Below are positions 8,027-15,961 of a stretch of 64,000 bases of DNA, piece after piece. The DNA is taken from positions 1,674,001 to 1,738,000 of the forward strand of contig CAWJMF010000002.1 of assembly GCA_963843945.1 (NCBI GenBank), given 5' to 3'. The notes under the pieces are model-generated. The model did no database searches. It saw only the letters and a program-made list of their open reading frames with translations, and had not been told where the DNA came from. How positions within the stretch are numbered: position 1 is the first letter of the stretch; each line of letters opens with the position of its first letter. This DNA is from CAWJMF01 sp963843945. GTDB taxonomy: Bacteria > Vulcanimicrobiota > Vulcanimicrobiia > Vulcanimicrobiales > Vulcanimicrobiaceae. The position numbers and the translations under genes were made by a program.

Positions 8027-8165
8027 TTAGCGCACTCCCGGGAAGCGTAGCTCGAACATTGTGCCGGAGATACGGCGCAGACGGCCACCGGTTTCACGAA
8101 ACTTGCCTCCAACGTTCGGCGTACACGAGGACGTGGCATCCTCGCTGGCCGAGAGGGAACCGCGC

Positions 8166-8711
8166 GTGAGCACGCTCGGCACGACTGAAGCGACCGACGC
8201 GGACTTGGTCTTGGAGACCTTGGCCGGGCGGCCGGAGGCGTTCGGAACGCTCGTGGAGCGCTACGACCGTGCGGTCTACCACCTTTGCCTGCGGACGATG
8301 AAGGACCGGGAAGAGGCTCGGGACGCGACCCAGGAGGCGTTCTTCAAGGCTTTCCGCGCTCTTGGGACGTTCCGGATGGGGGCGAAATTCTCGACCTGGA
8401 TCTTTTCGATCGCCTACCACGCCTGCTGCGACCGGCTGGCCAAGCTCAAGCGCTTCAGCGACTCGGAGCTGCCGGACCGGGCCGATCAATCCCCCGGGCC
8501 GGCCGAACTGGCGTTAAGAAGTGATGAGGCCCGCGCCCTGCGCCAAGCAATCGACGAGTTGCCGGAGAAGTATCGAACCGTCATCACCCTCTATCACCTC
8601 CAGCAACGGCAATACGAAGAGATCGCGACGGTTCTGGGCCTCCCGATGGGTACCGTCAAGACGCACTTATTTCGAGCGAAGGAACTCCTGCGGAAGAAGC
8701 TGAGCACATGA
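8166..8711 (+). CDS. ECF-type RNA polymerase sigma factor
   Basis: A 181-residue extracytoplasmic-function sigma factor. Region 2 (about residues 12-85) contains the DATQEAFFKAFRAL and FSTWIFSIAYHACCD blocks that bind the core enzyme and open the -10. Region 4 (about 125-178) contains LPEKYRTVITLYHLQ and the helix-turn-helix LGLPMGTVKTHLFRAK. The chosen start is the GTG at 8166, preceded by GAGAGGG; a GTG at 8061 would add 35 unconserved residues. Its stop overlaps the next gene (ATGA). It opens a run of regulatory genes with a small membrane protein (the possible anti-sigma), a response regulator and a kinase. Confidence 0.92.
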   Translation: MSTLGTTEATDADLVLETLAGRPEAFGTLVERYDRAVYHLCLRTMKDREEARDATQEAFFKAFRALGTFRMGAKFSTWIFSIAYHACCDRLAKLKRFSDSELPDRADQSPGPAELALRSDEARALRQAIDELPEKYRTVITLYHLQQRQYEEIATVLGLPMGTVKTHLFRAKELLRKKLST

Positions 8712-9076
8712 ACGGCGATTACGACGACCTCGACCGCGCGCTGATGGCGCTACCACTCGAAGAGCCGCCGGCGGGTCTTCGCGATTCGATTTTGGCCTCG
8801 ACGGTCTACGCCGTACCGATGCCGGGCCTCGCGTTGCGCACGTGGGAGATCGTCTTCATCGGCACGCTGCTCGCCGTCGGAACCTGGCTCGCGCTGGCGC
8901 TCGCGCAAAGCCGGGAGCTCAACGCCCAGATTCTCGGCGGCCTCCAAATGCTCGTCGCCGCGCTCTCGGACCCCACGACCCTCGCCTGGCTCGCCGGCGG
9001 GGTCGTCGTCGCGCTCGGCGTCTCGCTCTATAACGTCGCGCCGCGCCGCCTGGCAGTTCGCTCGGGCCGCTCGTGA
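8708..9076 (+). CDS. Small two-helix membrane protein, candidate anti-sigma factor
   Basis: 122 residues, overlapping the sigma gene (ATGA) and the regulator gene (GTGA). The N-terminal 40 residues are acidic and cytoplasmic in character (DYDDLDRALMALPLEEPPAGLRDSILAS). Then come two membrane helices at about 49-68 (IVFIGTLLAVGTWLALALA) and 91-110 (TLAWLAGGVVVALGVSLYNV). Position and topology fit an anti-sigma factor. It lacks the His-x3-Cys-x2-Cys zinc motif of ZAS anti-sigmas, however, and the function is inferred only from position. Confidence 0.6.
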   Translation: MNGDYDDLDRALMALPLEEPPAGLRDSILASTVYAVPMPGLALRTWEIVFIGTLLAVGTWLALALAQSRELNAQILGGLQMLVAALSDPTTLAWLAGGVVVALGVSLYNVAPRRLAVRSGRS

Positions 9077-9759
9077 CCGAAGCGGTCGCGGAACGGCGGT
9101 TCCGCGTCCTGGTCGTTGAAGACGACGCCCAAATCTTGCGCGTCTTACGTCTCGAACTCGAACACGAAGGTTACGACGTCGAGACTGCGACCGACGGCCT
9201 CAACGGACTCGAGAAGGCGCTCAAGGAGCCCGATCTCGTCATCCTCGACCTCATGCTTCCGAAGATGGACGGGATGGAAGTTTGCTCGCGCGTGCGCTCG
9301 AAGAGCCGCGTGCCGATCATCATGCTGACCGCAAAGGATCGCATCCCGGACCGCGTGAGCGGGCTCGACCACGGCGCCGACGACTACCTGACCAAACCGT
9401 TCGCGATCGACGAGCTGCTGGCGCGCGTGCGCGCGCGGCTGCGCGAGCGCCATCCCCACTCGAACCTGCTCGCCAGCAAAGACCTGGTCATGGATCGCGA
9501 GCGCCACGAAGTTACCCGCGACGGAAAAGCAATCGTGCTGACCGCCAAGGAGTACGCACTGCTCGAATACCTGCTGATTCATAAAAACAAGGTGCACACC
9601 CGCGACGAGCTCTTCAACGGCGTGTGGGGCAGCGATTTTCTGGGCGACTCCAATTTGATCGACGTCTACATCCGCTACTTGCGCGGCAAGATCGACGACG
9701 GCTTCGAAGACAAACTCATCCAAACGGTGCGCGGCGTAGGCTACACGCTCAAGGATTAG
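9073..9759 (+). CDS. OmpR/PhoB-family response regulator
   Basis: A 228-residue two-domain regulator. The receiver domain (about 10-125) has the acidic pair D17/D18, the phospho-acceptor D59 in LVILDLMLP, the Thr of IIMLTAKD and the conserved K108 in LTKPF. The C-terminal winged helix (about 132-227) has the trans-activation loop and recognition helix region LIDVYIRYLRGKI and ends in TVRGVGYTL. It starts with a GTG overlapping the upstream stop and is followed 19 bases later by the histidine kinase, its likely partner. It resembles the MprA subgroup. Targets are unknown; the downstream adhesin-like gene is a natural candidate. Confidence 0.93.
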   Translation: MTEAVAERRFRVLVVEDDAQILRVLRLELEHEGYDVETATDGLNGLEKALKEPDLVILDLMLPKMDGMEVCSRVRSKSRVPIIMLTAKDRIPDRVSGLDHGADDYLTKPFAIDELLARVRARLRERHPHSNLLASKDLVMDRERHEVTRDGKAIVLTAKEYALLEYLLIHKNKVHTRDELFNGVWGSDFLGDSNLIDVYIRYLRGKIDDGFEDKLIQTVRGVGYTLKD

Positions 9760-9778
9760 CGACGACGAAACGGCCGCG

Positions 9779-11188
9779 GTGAAATTCAATTCGCTCCGCT
9801 GGCGCATCGCGTCGTTCTACGCGCTGCTGCTGCTCGGCGTGATCGTCGTCGTGGGACTCGTTCTGACGTTCCAATTGCGCGCCATCCTGTTCGAGGGCGC
9901 GCGCGCCACGGTCGACCGGATCGGAACCGATATCGCGAGCGTCGTCCACGGCAACGGGACCGGTTCGATCGGCGAAGCGCTCCCGATCGAAGAAACGCTC
10001 ACCCTGCCCGGAAACCTGGATCGCTGGTCTTCGCCGACGACGTACGTCGAGGTCGACAACGCCGCCGGTGCGCCGTTGGCAAAGAGCTCGAACATGGGAG
10101 CGATGATCTTCGGGCGCAGTCCGCTCAAACGCACGACGCCGGTCCTTTATTCGGAGCAGGCGACGCCGGTCGGACACGTGCTGGTGCGCGACGAGTTCAT
10201 CCACGCACCCGACGTCGCGCTCATCGTGAAAGTCGGCGAGAGCCTGGGCACCTACGACCAAACCTTGGCGCGGACCCGCACGCTCTTAGCGATCGTGGTG
10301 CTCGTCTCGGCGATCGTCGTCGTGGTGGGGTCGTTCGCTCTGGCGAGCAGCGCGGTCGGTCCGATCGATCGCATGAACGCCGCGATGCGGCAGATTCGCT
10401 CGGACCAGCTCGACCGGCGGCTCGGACCCTCGGCCCGCACCGACGAGTTGGGGCGTCTGGCCGCGAGCTTCGACGACATGCTCGATCGCCTTCAGGAGGG
10501 CTTTGCACGCGAGCGCCAGTTCATCTCCGATGCCTCGCACGAATTGAAGACGCCGCTGACGGTGATCAACGCGAACGCGCAAATGCTCGAGCGCTGGGCG
10601 GATCGCAACCCCGAAATCCGCGCCGAGAGCTTGCGCGCGATTCGCGACGAGAGCTCGAGCTTGGCGCGCATGATCAACGGGATGTTGCTGCTGGCCAAAG
10701 CCGAGTCCGGCGACGGCATTCCACGGGAACCGCTTTTGCTGGACCCCGTCGTGCGCGAAGCGGTGAAGCTCGGCCGGCCGCTGGCGGAAGCGAAGCACCT
10801 GGTCCTCGAGTACCGGCCCGCGTTCGAGGGCGCGGGGCCGCGCGTCCTCGGCGACCGCGACCTCCTGCGTCAGTTGGTCAGCAACCTTATCGAGAACGCG
10901 GTCAAGTTCACCGAGTCGGGCGAGATCCTGGTTAGCCTGGCCGCCACGCCGGACGAGGCGACGATCGTCGTCGCCGACACCGGCGTCGGCATCGAAGAGG
11001 AGTCGCTGGAACGCATCTTCGACCGCTTCTACCGGACGGACAAGTCCCGCAACCGCGAAGTCGAGGGCACGGGTTTGGGGCTCGCGATCGTGCGCAGCAT
11101 CGCCCGGATCCACGGCGGGAACGTGGTCGCCGAACGGCGCCCCGCCGGGGGCACCGCCTTCAAGGTCACCCTTCCGGCCTTCACGTGA
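9779..11188 (+). CDS. Membrane sensor histidine kinase
   Basis: A 469-residue kinase starting at a GTG. Domains in order: helix 1 (about 13-33), an extracytoplasmic sensor of about 135 residues without a recognisable fold, helix 2 (about 169-193), HAMP linker (about 194-245), HisKA with the phospho-accepting H254 in SDASHELKTPLTVI, and HATPase_c with the N box (N373 in NLIENAVKF), the G1 box (VADTGVGI, D400) and the G2 box (GTGLGLAIV, about 430). It sits 19 bases after its response regulator and about 40 bases before an adhesin-like exported protein. All catalytic residues are present, so it should be active. Confidence 0.93.
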   Translation: MKFNSLRWRIASFYALLLLGVIVVVGLVLTFQLRAILFEGARATVDRIGTDIASVVHGNGTGSIGEALPIEETLTLPGNLDRWSSPTTYVEVDNAAGAPLAKSSNMGAMIFGRSPLKRTTPVLYSEQATPVGHVLVRDEFIHAPDVALIVKVGESLGTYDQTLARTRTLLAIVVLVSAIVVVVGSFALASSAVGPIDRMNAAMRQIRSDQLDRRLGPSARTDELGRLAASFDDMLDRLQEGFARERQFISDASHELKTPLTVINANAQMLERWADRNPEIRAESLRAIRDESSSLARMINGMLLLAKAESGDGIPREPLLLDPVVREAVKLGRPLAEAKHLVLEYRPAFEGAGPRVLGDRDLLRQLVSNLIENAVKFTESGEILVSLAATPDEATIVVADTGVGIEEESLERIFDRFYRTDKSRNREVEGTGLGLAIVRSIARIHGGNVVAERRPAGGTAFKVTLPAFT

Positions 11189-11228
11189 CTCTCATGACCG
11201 CGCAGGCTTGAGCGGGTACCCTAGGGGG

Positions 11229-12548
11229 GTGCTCATCACTCGACTCGGCGCGGCCCGCGCGCTCGTGTTCGGTTTGGGCGCGTGGCTCCTCGCTACCGCT
11301 CCGGCTTTCTCGGAGGTCACGACGGTCCCAGGCGGCGCCGGCGCGCCGATCGTTCGCGTTCAGGGCCTCGACGGAAACGTCACCATCCGGACCTGGGATC
11401 GCCCCGACGTGCAAATCGAAGGGGATCCGTCGCTCTATACCTTGGAGCAGCACGTCAACAGAATTCCGGCGGTCTTTCCGCCGACGCCGATTTCACCCGG
11501 CCGGATCGTCGCCCCTGACGGCACGCCGATCAACCTTCCGGCGGAAAGCTTCGTCGTCTCCACGCTGCCGCCCGGACCGCGCGACGTCGTCGTCGTCAAA
11601 GGTGCCTTTCTCGGATCGCTGACGGTGACGGTGCCCTCCAACACGCCGGTCCTCGGGGTCCAGATCGGCCATGGCTCGCTGAGCGTCGACGGCTACCGGA
11701 ACGGGACGTTGATCGCGCACATGCGCAACGGCAACGTAAGCTTGCACAACATGAGCGGCGACGCTTTCGTGCAAGACCTGCGCGGAACGCTGGCGGTCTC
11801 CGACTCGTCGTTCGGCCGGCTGCGCGCGCGCGGCGCGCTCGGACCGATGGTCTTCGAACGCGACAACGTGCGTCAAATCGAGGTGACCAACGTGAACGGC
11901 TCGATCGTGTACGACCGCGGTACCTTCGAGCCGGGACTCGCACGTTTCGCTTCCGAGCACGGCGACGTCGCGGTCGGCGTCGCTTCGGGGCCGGCCGAAC
12001 TCGGCGGGAGCGTCTCGGACAACGGCCGCGTCTACACGATGTTCGACGGCCACGCGCAAGTCGACACGCACGACGGCCATAGCTACGCTTCGCTAGGCGG
12101 AGGCGGCGGCGCCACGGTCAACGCGACCAGCGGCTCGGGAAACGTCTACCTCTACGACGGCTCGCTGCGCGCGCGCCCCCGCCTGCCGGCGGAATGGCAA
12201 ACCCCGTTCGGAACGCTTTCCGGCGCGCCGCGTTCGGGTTTCGGCGCCCCCGGCGCGTTTGGCGGCCAGTCGCGCACCGAGTATCCGGCACGGTATCAAA
12301 ACGTCACTCCCTACCAGGCCCCGCATCCGCTCTATCAAAGCGCGCCTCGTCCCTACGAGCCGCCGCCGCGCGCGCCGTATCAAATCGCGCCGCAACGTGC
12401 GCCGTACCAAAACGTGCCGCAGCGCGCGCCCTACCAAAGCGCACCGCGCGCCTATGGGGCGCCTCCGGCGCACGCCGGCTACGGCTCCCCGGGTCAGCGG
12501 CACGAGGGCACACCACCGCATACCGTATCGCATCCGCAGAAACACTAG
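11229..12548 (+). CDS. Exported adhesin-like protein with tyrosine/proline-rich repeat tail
   Basis: About 439 residues from a GTG at 11229 (a TTG at 11208 is also possible; a G-run sits directly before the GTG). The signal peptide is about 1-28 (LVFGLGAWLLATAPAFS). Residues 30-330 resemble the DUF4097 / head-GIN beta-helix type: repeated short strands with Gly-Asn turns (GLDGNVTIRTWD, HMRNGNVSLHNMSGD, NVNGSIVYDRG). The C-terminal 110 residues are low complexity, rich in Tyr, Pro, Ala and Gln, with three 27-base repeats encoding RAPYQ-x3-P. It probably sits on or outside the cell surface. It follows the kinase gene and ends on the same bases as the convergent DUF5916 gene. Confidence 0.7.
   Translation: MLITRLGAARALVFGLGAWLLATAPAFSEVTTVPGGAGAPIVRVQGLDGNVTIRTWDRPDVQIEGDPSLYTLEQHVNRIPAVFPPTPISPGRIVAPDGTPINLPAESFVVSTLPPGPRDVVVVKGAFLGSLTVTVPSNTPVLGVQIGHGSLSVDGYRNGTLIAHMRNGNVSLHNMSGDAFVQDLRGTLAVSDSSFGRLRARGALGPMVFERDNVRQIEVTNVNGSIVYDRGTFEPGLARFASEHGDVAVGVASGPAELGGSVSDNGRVYTMFDGHAQVDTHDGHSYASLGGGGGATVNATSGSGNVYLYDGSLRARPRLPAEWQTPFGTLSGAPRSGFGAPGAFGGQSRTEYPARYQNVTPYQAPHPLYQSAPRPYEPPPRAPYQIAPQRAPYQNVPQRAPYQSAPRAYGAPPAHAGYGSPGQRHEGTPPHTVSHPQKH
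12369..12449 (+). repeat. Three 27-base coding repeats (RAPYQ-x3-P)
   Basis: Three in-frame units of 27 bases at 12369-12395, 12396-12422 and 12423-12449 encode RAPYQIAPQ, RAPYQNVPQ and RAPYQSAPR. Looser YQ-containing copies precede them (TPYQ, PLYQ) from about 12310. The unit could expand or contract by slippage, changing the length of the surface tail. Confidence 0.85.
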
Positions 12549-14770
12549 GTTCCCGCTCCGCCCGCCCCAATGTGGTAGACGTACTTGAGAATAAAACGCT
12601 GCAGCGTGTGATACGAAGCGGGACTGCCGTACTCGAAGTACAGTTGGCTTTGATTCTTGAAGCGCTTGTGATAGGAAACGGCGAGGTTCGTTCCGGGCGC
12701 GGCAAAGCCGCCGGTGCCGTTGATGTCCTGAAGGCTGAGCGCGACTTGCGCGTCGCCGCCCAGCGCACGCGTGAGCGAGAGGCGACGCAAGAATTGCGCG
12801 TCGCTGACGCCGGTGAACGGACGCTCGAGCGTGCCGGCGTATTGGAGCGTGACGCCCAGACCGTGGGCGAAGGCGCGGGTGGTGGTCAAACTGTACTGCT
12901 GCGTGTAGGCCGCCGCGTAGGTATTGACCGCGTCGGCGCAAGGTAAGGGGAAAGCCGGGAGGCCCGCGCAAGCGACCGCGAAGGGGCCGAACGAATAGTA
13001 GGCGTCCGTCGGCGAAGGCGTGCCGTCGCGATAGTTCAGGCTGATTTGATTGGTGTCGAAGGCGAAGTTCGTCCCGCCCGTATAGAACGGGTAAGCTTGG
13101 GAGTACGTGCGCAACTCGCTGGCGTCCGTCGAGAGCGTGAGCTTGAGGAGGTTCTTGAGCTCGATCGCGGCGGATTCGCTGGTGTCGACCTGACGCGCGG
13201 CGCCGCTGCGATCGACGAAACGATCCGCGACGACCGAGAATCGGTAAAATTTGATCGCGCTCTGCTGTTTGGCGATGCCCGTGTAGACCGCGAACGCCTG
13301 CGGACCCCGGATGTCTTGGTTCGCGGTGTACCCGTCGACCGGATTGAAGTCCGGTCCGACGTCGCGGTAAAGGACGCCGTACTGCCAGAGGCCGTAATTC
13401 GTGATCTCCCCGAGGAGCAACTGATGCCCGAGGCTCGGCGCGCTGACGAGCGTCCCCGTCTCCTGTTCGTAGCTCACGATCGCCGAAATGCCGGAGTGGA
13501 GATTCTGATAAAAGCTGCCGATCCCGAGCGTCCGGTCGGTGACGTCCGGATGATTCGCGTCGACGCCCTGCAACGCGAACTGCAGGGTTCCGTCCGGCTT
13601 TTGAAACGAATAGCCGAAAGCTTGATCGTTGAAACCGTCGCCTTTCGTATCGAGGACGCCGATCGCGCTTTGGCCGGCCGTTCCCTCGACTTTGAAGCCG
13701 TCGTCGACGATGCCGAGCGAGGGCGAGTAGAACATCTGATTCGACGGCCCGTTTACGCCGATCGAAGGCAAAGACGAGATATAATTTGAGCCCTGCGCGA
13801 AAAACGGCCGATACTCCGTATACTGAATCGCGAACTCTTGCGGCGCGATCGTCGCCTGATCGGTCTCCACGTTCGAAAAATCCGGCGCGAGGGCGAGCAC
13901 GAACGCCATCGAGCGGGTAAACGGCAGCGTCGCATCGAGCCCGAAGTTGCGCTCGTGCTGGTCGGTAAAGTTTTGCGGCGTCGTCTCGAAGACGTTTCTG
14001 TCGCCGCCGGCACTCCCGAGCGCGTAGACGTCGGCGTAGGGCGGCGGCGCCTTCCCAACCCCCGAGAGCGCGATGTCCGTAAGGATCGGCCAGCGCGTCG
14101 AGTCGCAGTAGATCGTCGTGCCGTACGAGTTGTTCGAGCAGTACGAGGTCGAGCCGGCATCGTAGGCCCAGGTCAGCAGATCGTTATGCGCGGCGATGTA
14201 GCGGCTGAAATTGATGCGCCATTTTTGCGTCTTGCCGTTTCCGACGCGCATGTCGGCCAGCGGAATCGTCATCATGACGCGGTAGCCATCGGAAGTAACG
14301 GAGGCAACCGTCTTCCAAGGCGGTTGATAGCGCGACGATTCCGAGGAGAACTCATAGCGGACGCCTGCCGGCGTCGAGGTGAACGCGTACATGCGGGAAT
14401 TGCTGCCGCTCGGGTCGATCGAGATCGTCACCTCGTCGTCGAGCCCGTAACCGACGTCGTTGACCGCCTGGGACGTGGTAAGGGGCGCGTCCTTTTGTTC
14501 GGCGATGAAGCCGACGTAGAGATTCTTATCGTCGTAGAGCAACAGCGCCGTCGTCGCGTTCCGCGCGGGTTCGCGCTGGGTCGCGTTCGCGAAGCCCGTT
14601 GCGCGCACGGCCGTCGACCAGACGGGGTCGGTCAGAGCAGCGTCCTGCGCCGGCGGCGACAACGTCTTCACGGCTTTGATGATCTGCCCGGGAGCCACCG
14701 ACGCGCGGGCAGCTTGCGGCAACACGAAGATTAAGACCGCGCAAAGCGCGCATGCCCATGGACGTCGCAC
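12545..14770 (-). CDS. DUF5916 outer-membrane barrel protein with CBM9-like N-terminal domain
   Basis: 741 residues. The signal peptide is about 1-23 (ends QAARA). Residues about 35-205 match the carbohydrate-binding family 9-like domain (DPVWSTA, then TALLLYDDKNLYVGFIAEQ, DDEVTISIDPSG and WRINFSRY). The remainder, with alternating aromatic strands, an EFAIQYTEYRPFFAQGS block and a terminal aromatic strand (FILKYVYHIG), fits the DUF5916 beta-barrel. Such proteins lie in the outer membrane and are thought to bind or take up glycans or peptides; the ligand here is unknown. It stands alone on the minus strand. It is the best single sign that this organism has an outer membrane. Confidence 0.8.
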   Translation of the reverse strand: MRRPWACALCAVLIFVLPQAARASVAPGQIIKAVKTLSPPAQDAALTDPVWSTAVRATGFANATQREPARNATTALLLYDDKNLYVGFIAEQKDAPLTTSQAVNDVGYGLDDEVTISIDPSGSNSRMYAFTSTPAGVRYEFSSESSRYQPPWKTVASVTSDGYRVMMTIPLADMRVGNGKTQKWRINFSRYIAAHNDLLTWAYDAGSTSYCSNNSYGTTIYCDSTRWPILTDIALSGVGKAPPPYADVYALGSAGGDRNVFETTPQNFTDQHERNFGLDATLPFTRSMAFVLALAPDFSNVETDQATIAPQEFAIQYTEYRPFFAQGSNYISSLPSIGVNGPSNQMFYSPSLGIVDDGFKVEGTAGQSAIGVLDTKGDGFNDQAFGYSFQKPDGTLQFALQGVDANHPDVTDRTLGIGSFYQNLHSGISAIVSYEQETGTLVSAPSLGHQLLLGEITNYGLWQYGVLYRDVGPDFNPVDGYTANQDIRGPQAFAVYTGIAKQQSAIKFYRFSVVADRFVDRSGAARQVDTSESAAIELKNLLKLTLSTDASELRTYSQAYPFYTGGTNFAFDTNQISLNYRDGTPSPTDAYYSFGPFAVACAGLPAFPLPCADAVNTYAAAYTQQYSLTTTRAFAHGLGVTLQYAGTLERPFTGVSDAQFLRRLSLTRALGGDAQVALSLQDINGTGGFAAPGTNLAVSYHKRFKNQSQLYFEYGSPASYHTLQRFILKYVYHIGAGGAGT

Positions 14771-14947
14771 GGGTATTTTACAGCGAGCCTATCCCAATGT
14801 TTCGCGCCGCGCCCGCCGCTAGCGCGTGCGTTTAGCGGCTCCTAGGAAGCTGAAGGAATAGGGCCATCCAAGGGGCTGCTACCCCCGGCTTCGAGCTACC
14901 TGGCTTTCCGCAGCGTTAAGGCGCTCGCGCGGCGCTCTTGACGCGCC

Positions 14948-14982
14948 AGAAGTATCCCGCGGAAAACCCGCGGGACACTTCT
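14948..14982. other. Strong hairpin downstream of the SPFH gene
   Basis: Fifteen-base arms at 14948-14962 and 14968-14982 (AGAAGTATCCCGCGG and its complement) with one mismatch and a 5-base loop. No T-run follows on either strand, so it is not a classic intrinsic terminator. It may act as a Rho-dependent or mRNA-stabilising end for the minus-strand SPFH gene, whose stop is 27 bases away. The rest of 14771-15008 contains no gene that I can support. Confidence 0.6.
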
Positions 14983-15008
14983 CTACCACAGGCGTTACTC
15001 GTGGCAGC

Positions 15009-15788
15009 CTAGGCTGCGGGCAAGCTCCGGTTCGCACCGATTGCGCGGGCGGCGTCGGTGAACTCCGAGGGGATCAGCATGATCGTGCTCGAGTTATTTT
15101 CCGCGCCGACCTCGCTGATCGTCTGCAAGCGCCGCAGTTCGAGCGCGATCGGGTTGCCCGCCATGCGCGCCGCGGCGGCGGTGAGCAGCTCGGATGCGTC
15201 CTTCTCGGCTTCCGCCTTGATGATGCGCGCCCGCTTTTCGCGAACCGCTTCAGCTTCGCGCGCCATGGCGCGCTGCATGGCGGCCGGGATCTCGACGTCT
15301 TTCATCTCGATGAGCGTGACGCGAATCCCCCACGGTGTCGTGACGCTGTCGACGATCTCGCGCAGCTTCTCGTTGATGACGGTGCGTTCGCGCAAGACGT
15401 CGTCGAGCGCGTGCTGACCGATGATGTTCCGGAGGCTCGTGAGAGCGACCTGATAGGCGGCGCTCCGGAAATCCGCAACCGCCACGACCGCCCGCGCGGC
15501 GTCGACGATCTGATACCACATGACCGCGTTCACGCGTATCGTGACGCTGTCTTTGGTGATCGTTTCCTGCTGCTCGACGGCTTCGGTGCGCGTGCGGATG
15601 TCGACGATCTTGGCGCTCTCGACGACCGGAATGACGTAGAACAGGCCCGGGCCGCGCGTCTCTTGCAGCCTGCCGAACCGAAAGATCACCGCGCGCTCGT
15701 ATTCCTGCGCGACGCGAATGCCGGAAAGCGCCGCTCCGAAGAGCAGCACCGCGGCGACGAGGATAATCGAGGACTGGAACGACTCCAT
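15009..15788 (-). CDS. SPFH/band-7 (stomatin-like) membrane protein
   Basis: 259 residues from the ATG at 15788, which has a good SD (GGGAGGCGG) seven bases upstream. One N-terminal helix (about 8-26, IILVAAVLLFGAALSG) is followed by the band-7 domain: EYERAVIFRFGRLQETRGPGLFYVIP, then DSVTIRVNAVMWYQIVDA and the MKDVEIPAAMQRAMA region. Then comes a charged helical stretch (about 175-225, REAEAVREKRARIIKAEAEKD). Stomatin-like proteins form oligomers in membrane microdomains and often pair with an NfeD protein or a protease; no NfeD gene is next to it here. It is flanked on both sides by hairpins. Confidence 0.9.
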   Translation of the reverse strand: MESFQSSIILVAAVLLFGAALSGIRVAQEYERAVIFRFGRLQETRGPGLFYVIPVVESAKIVDIRTRTEAVEQQETITKDSVTIRVNAVMWYQIVDAARAVVAVADFRSAAYQVALTSLRNIIGQHALDDVLRERTVINEKLREIVDSVTTPWGIRVTLIEMKDVEIPAAMQRAMAREAEAVREKRARIIKAEAEKDASELLTAAAARMAGNPIALELRRLQTISEVGAENNSSTIMLIPSEFTDAARAIGANRSLPAA

Positions 15789-15866
15789 GATTCGGCCGCC
15801 TCCCGACGGCACATGTGAACCATCGAAGTACTACCTCGAACGAACGAGCTTGTTACGAGAATGGTC

Positions 15867-15901
15867 TTCCTCAACCATCGCAAATGCGAATCGTTGAGGA
15901 A
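15867..15901. other. Imperfect hairpin upstream of the SPFH gene
   Basis: Arms TTCCTCAACCATCGCA (15867-15882) and TGCGAATCGTTGAGGAA (15885-15901) pair except for one mismatch and one bulge. It lies 61 bases after the korB stop on the minus strand and about 80 bases before the SPFH start. No T-run follows on either strand. It could be the end of the ferredoxin oxidoreductase transcript. The rest of 15789-15961 shows nothing that I recognise. Confidence 0.5.
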
Positions 15902-15961
15902 CCGAAAAGCCTTTAAGCACCAGGATCGAGCGAAGACTTTCAGCCGTCGCTTCGGCCCGTT

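Noticed and set aside
12369..12449. Possible CRISPR-like repeats
   Set aside because: Units are 27 bases head to tail without spacers and are codon-phased repeats in a gene.
14771..15008. Riboswitch or small RNA in the gap before the DUF5916 gene
   Set aside because: Several short stems can be drawn, but no known riboswitch core or promoter-terminator pair is recognisable.
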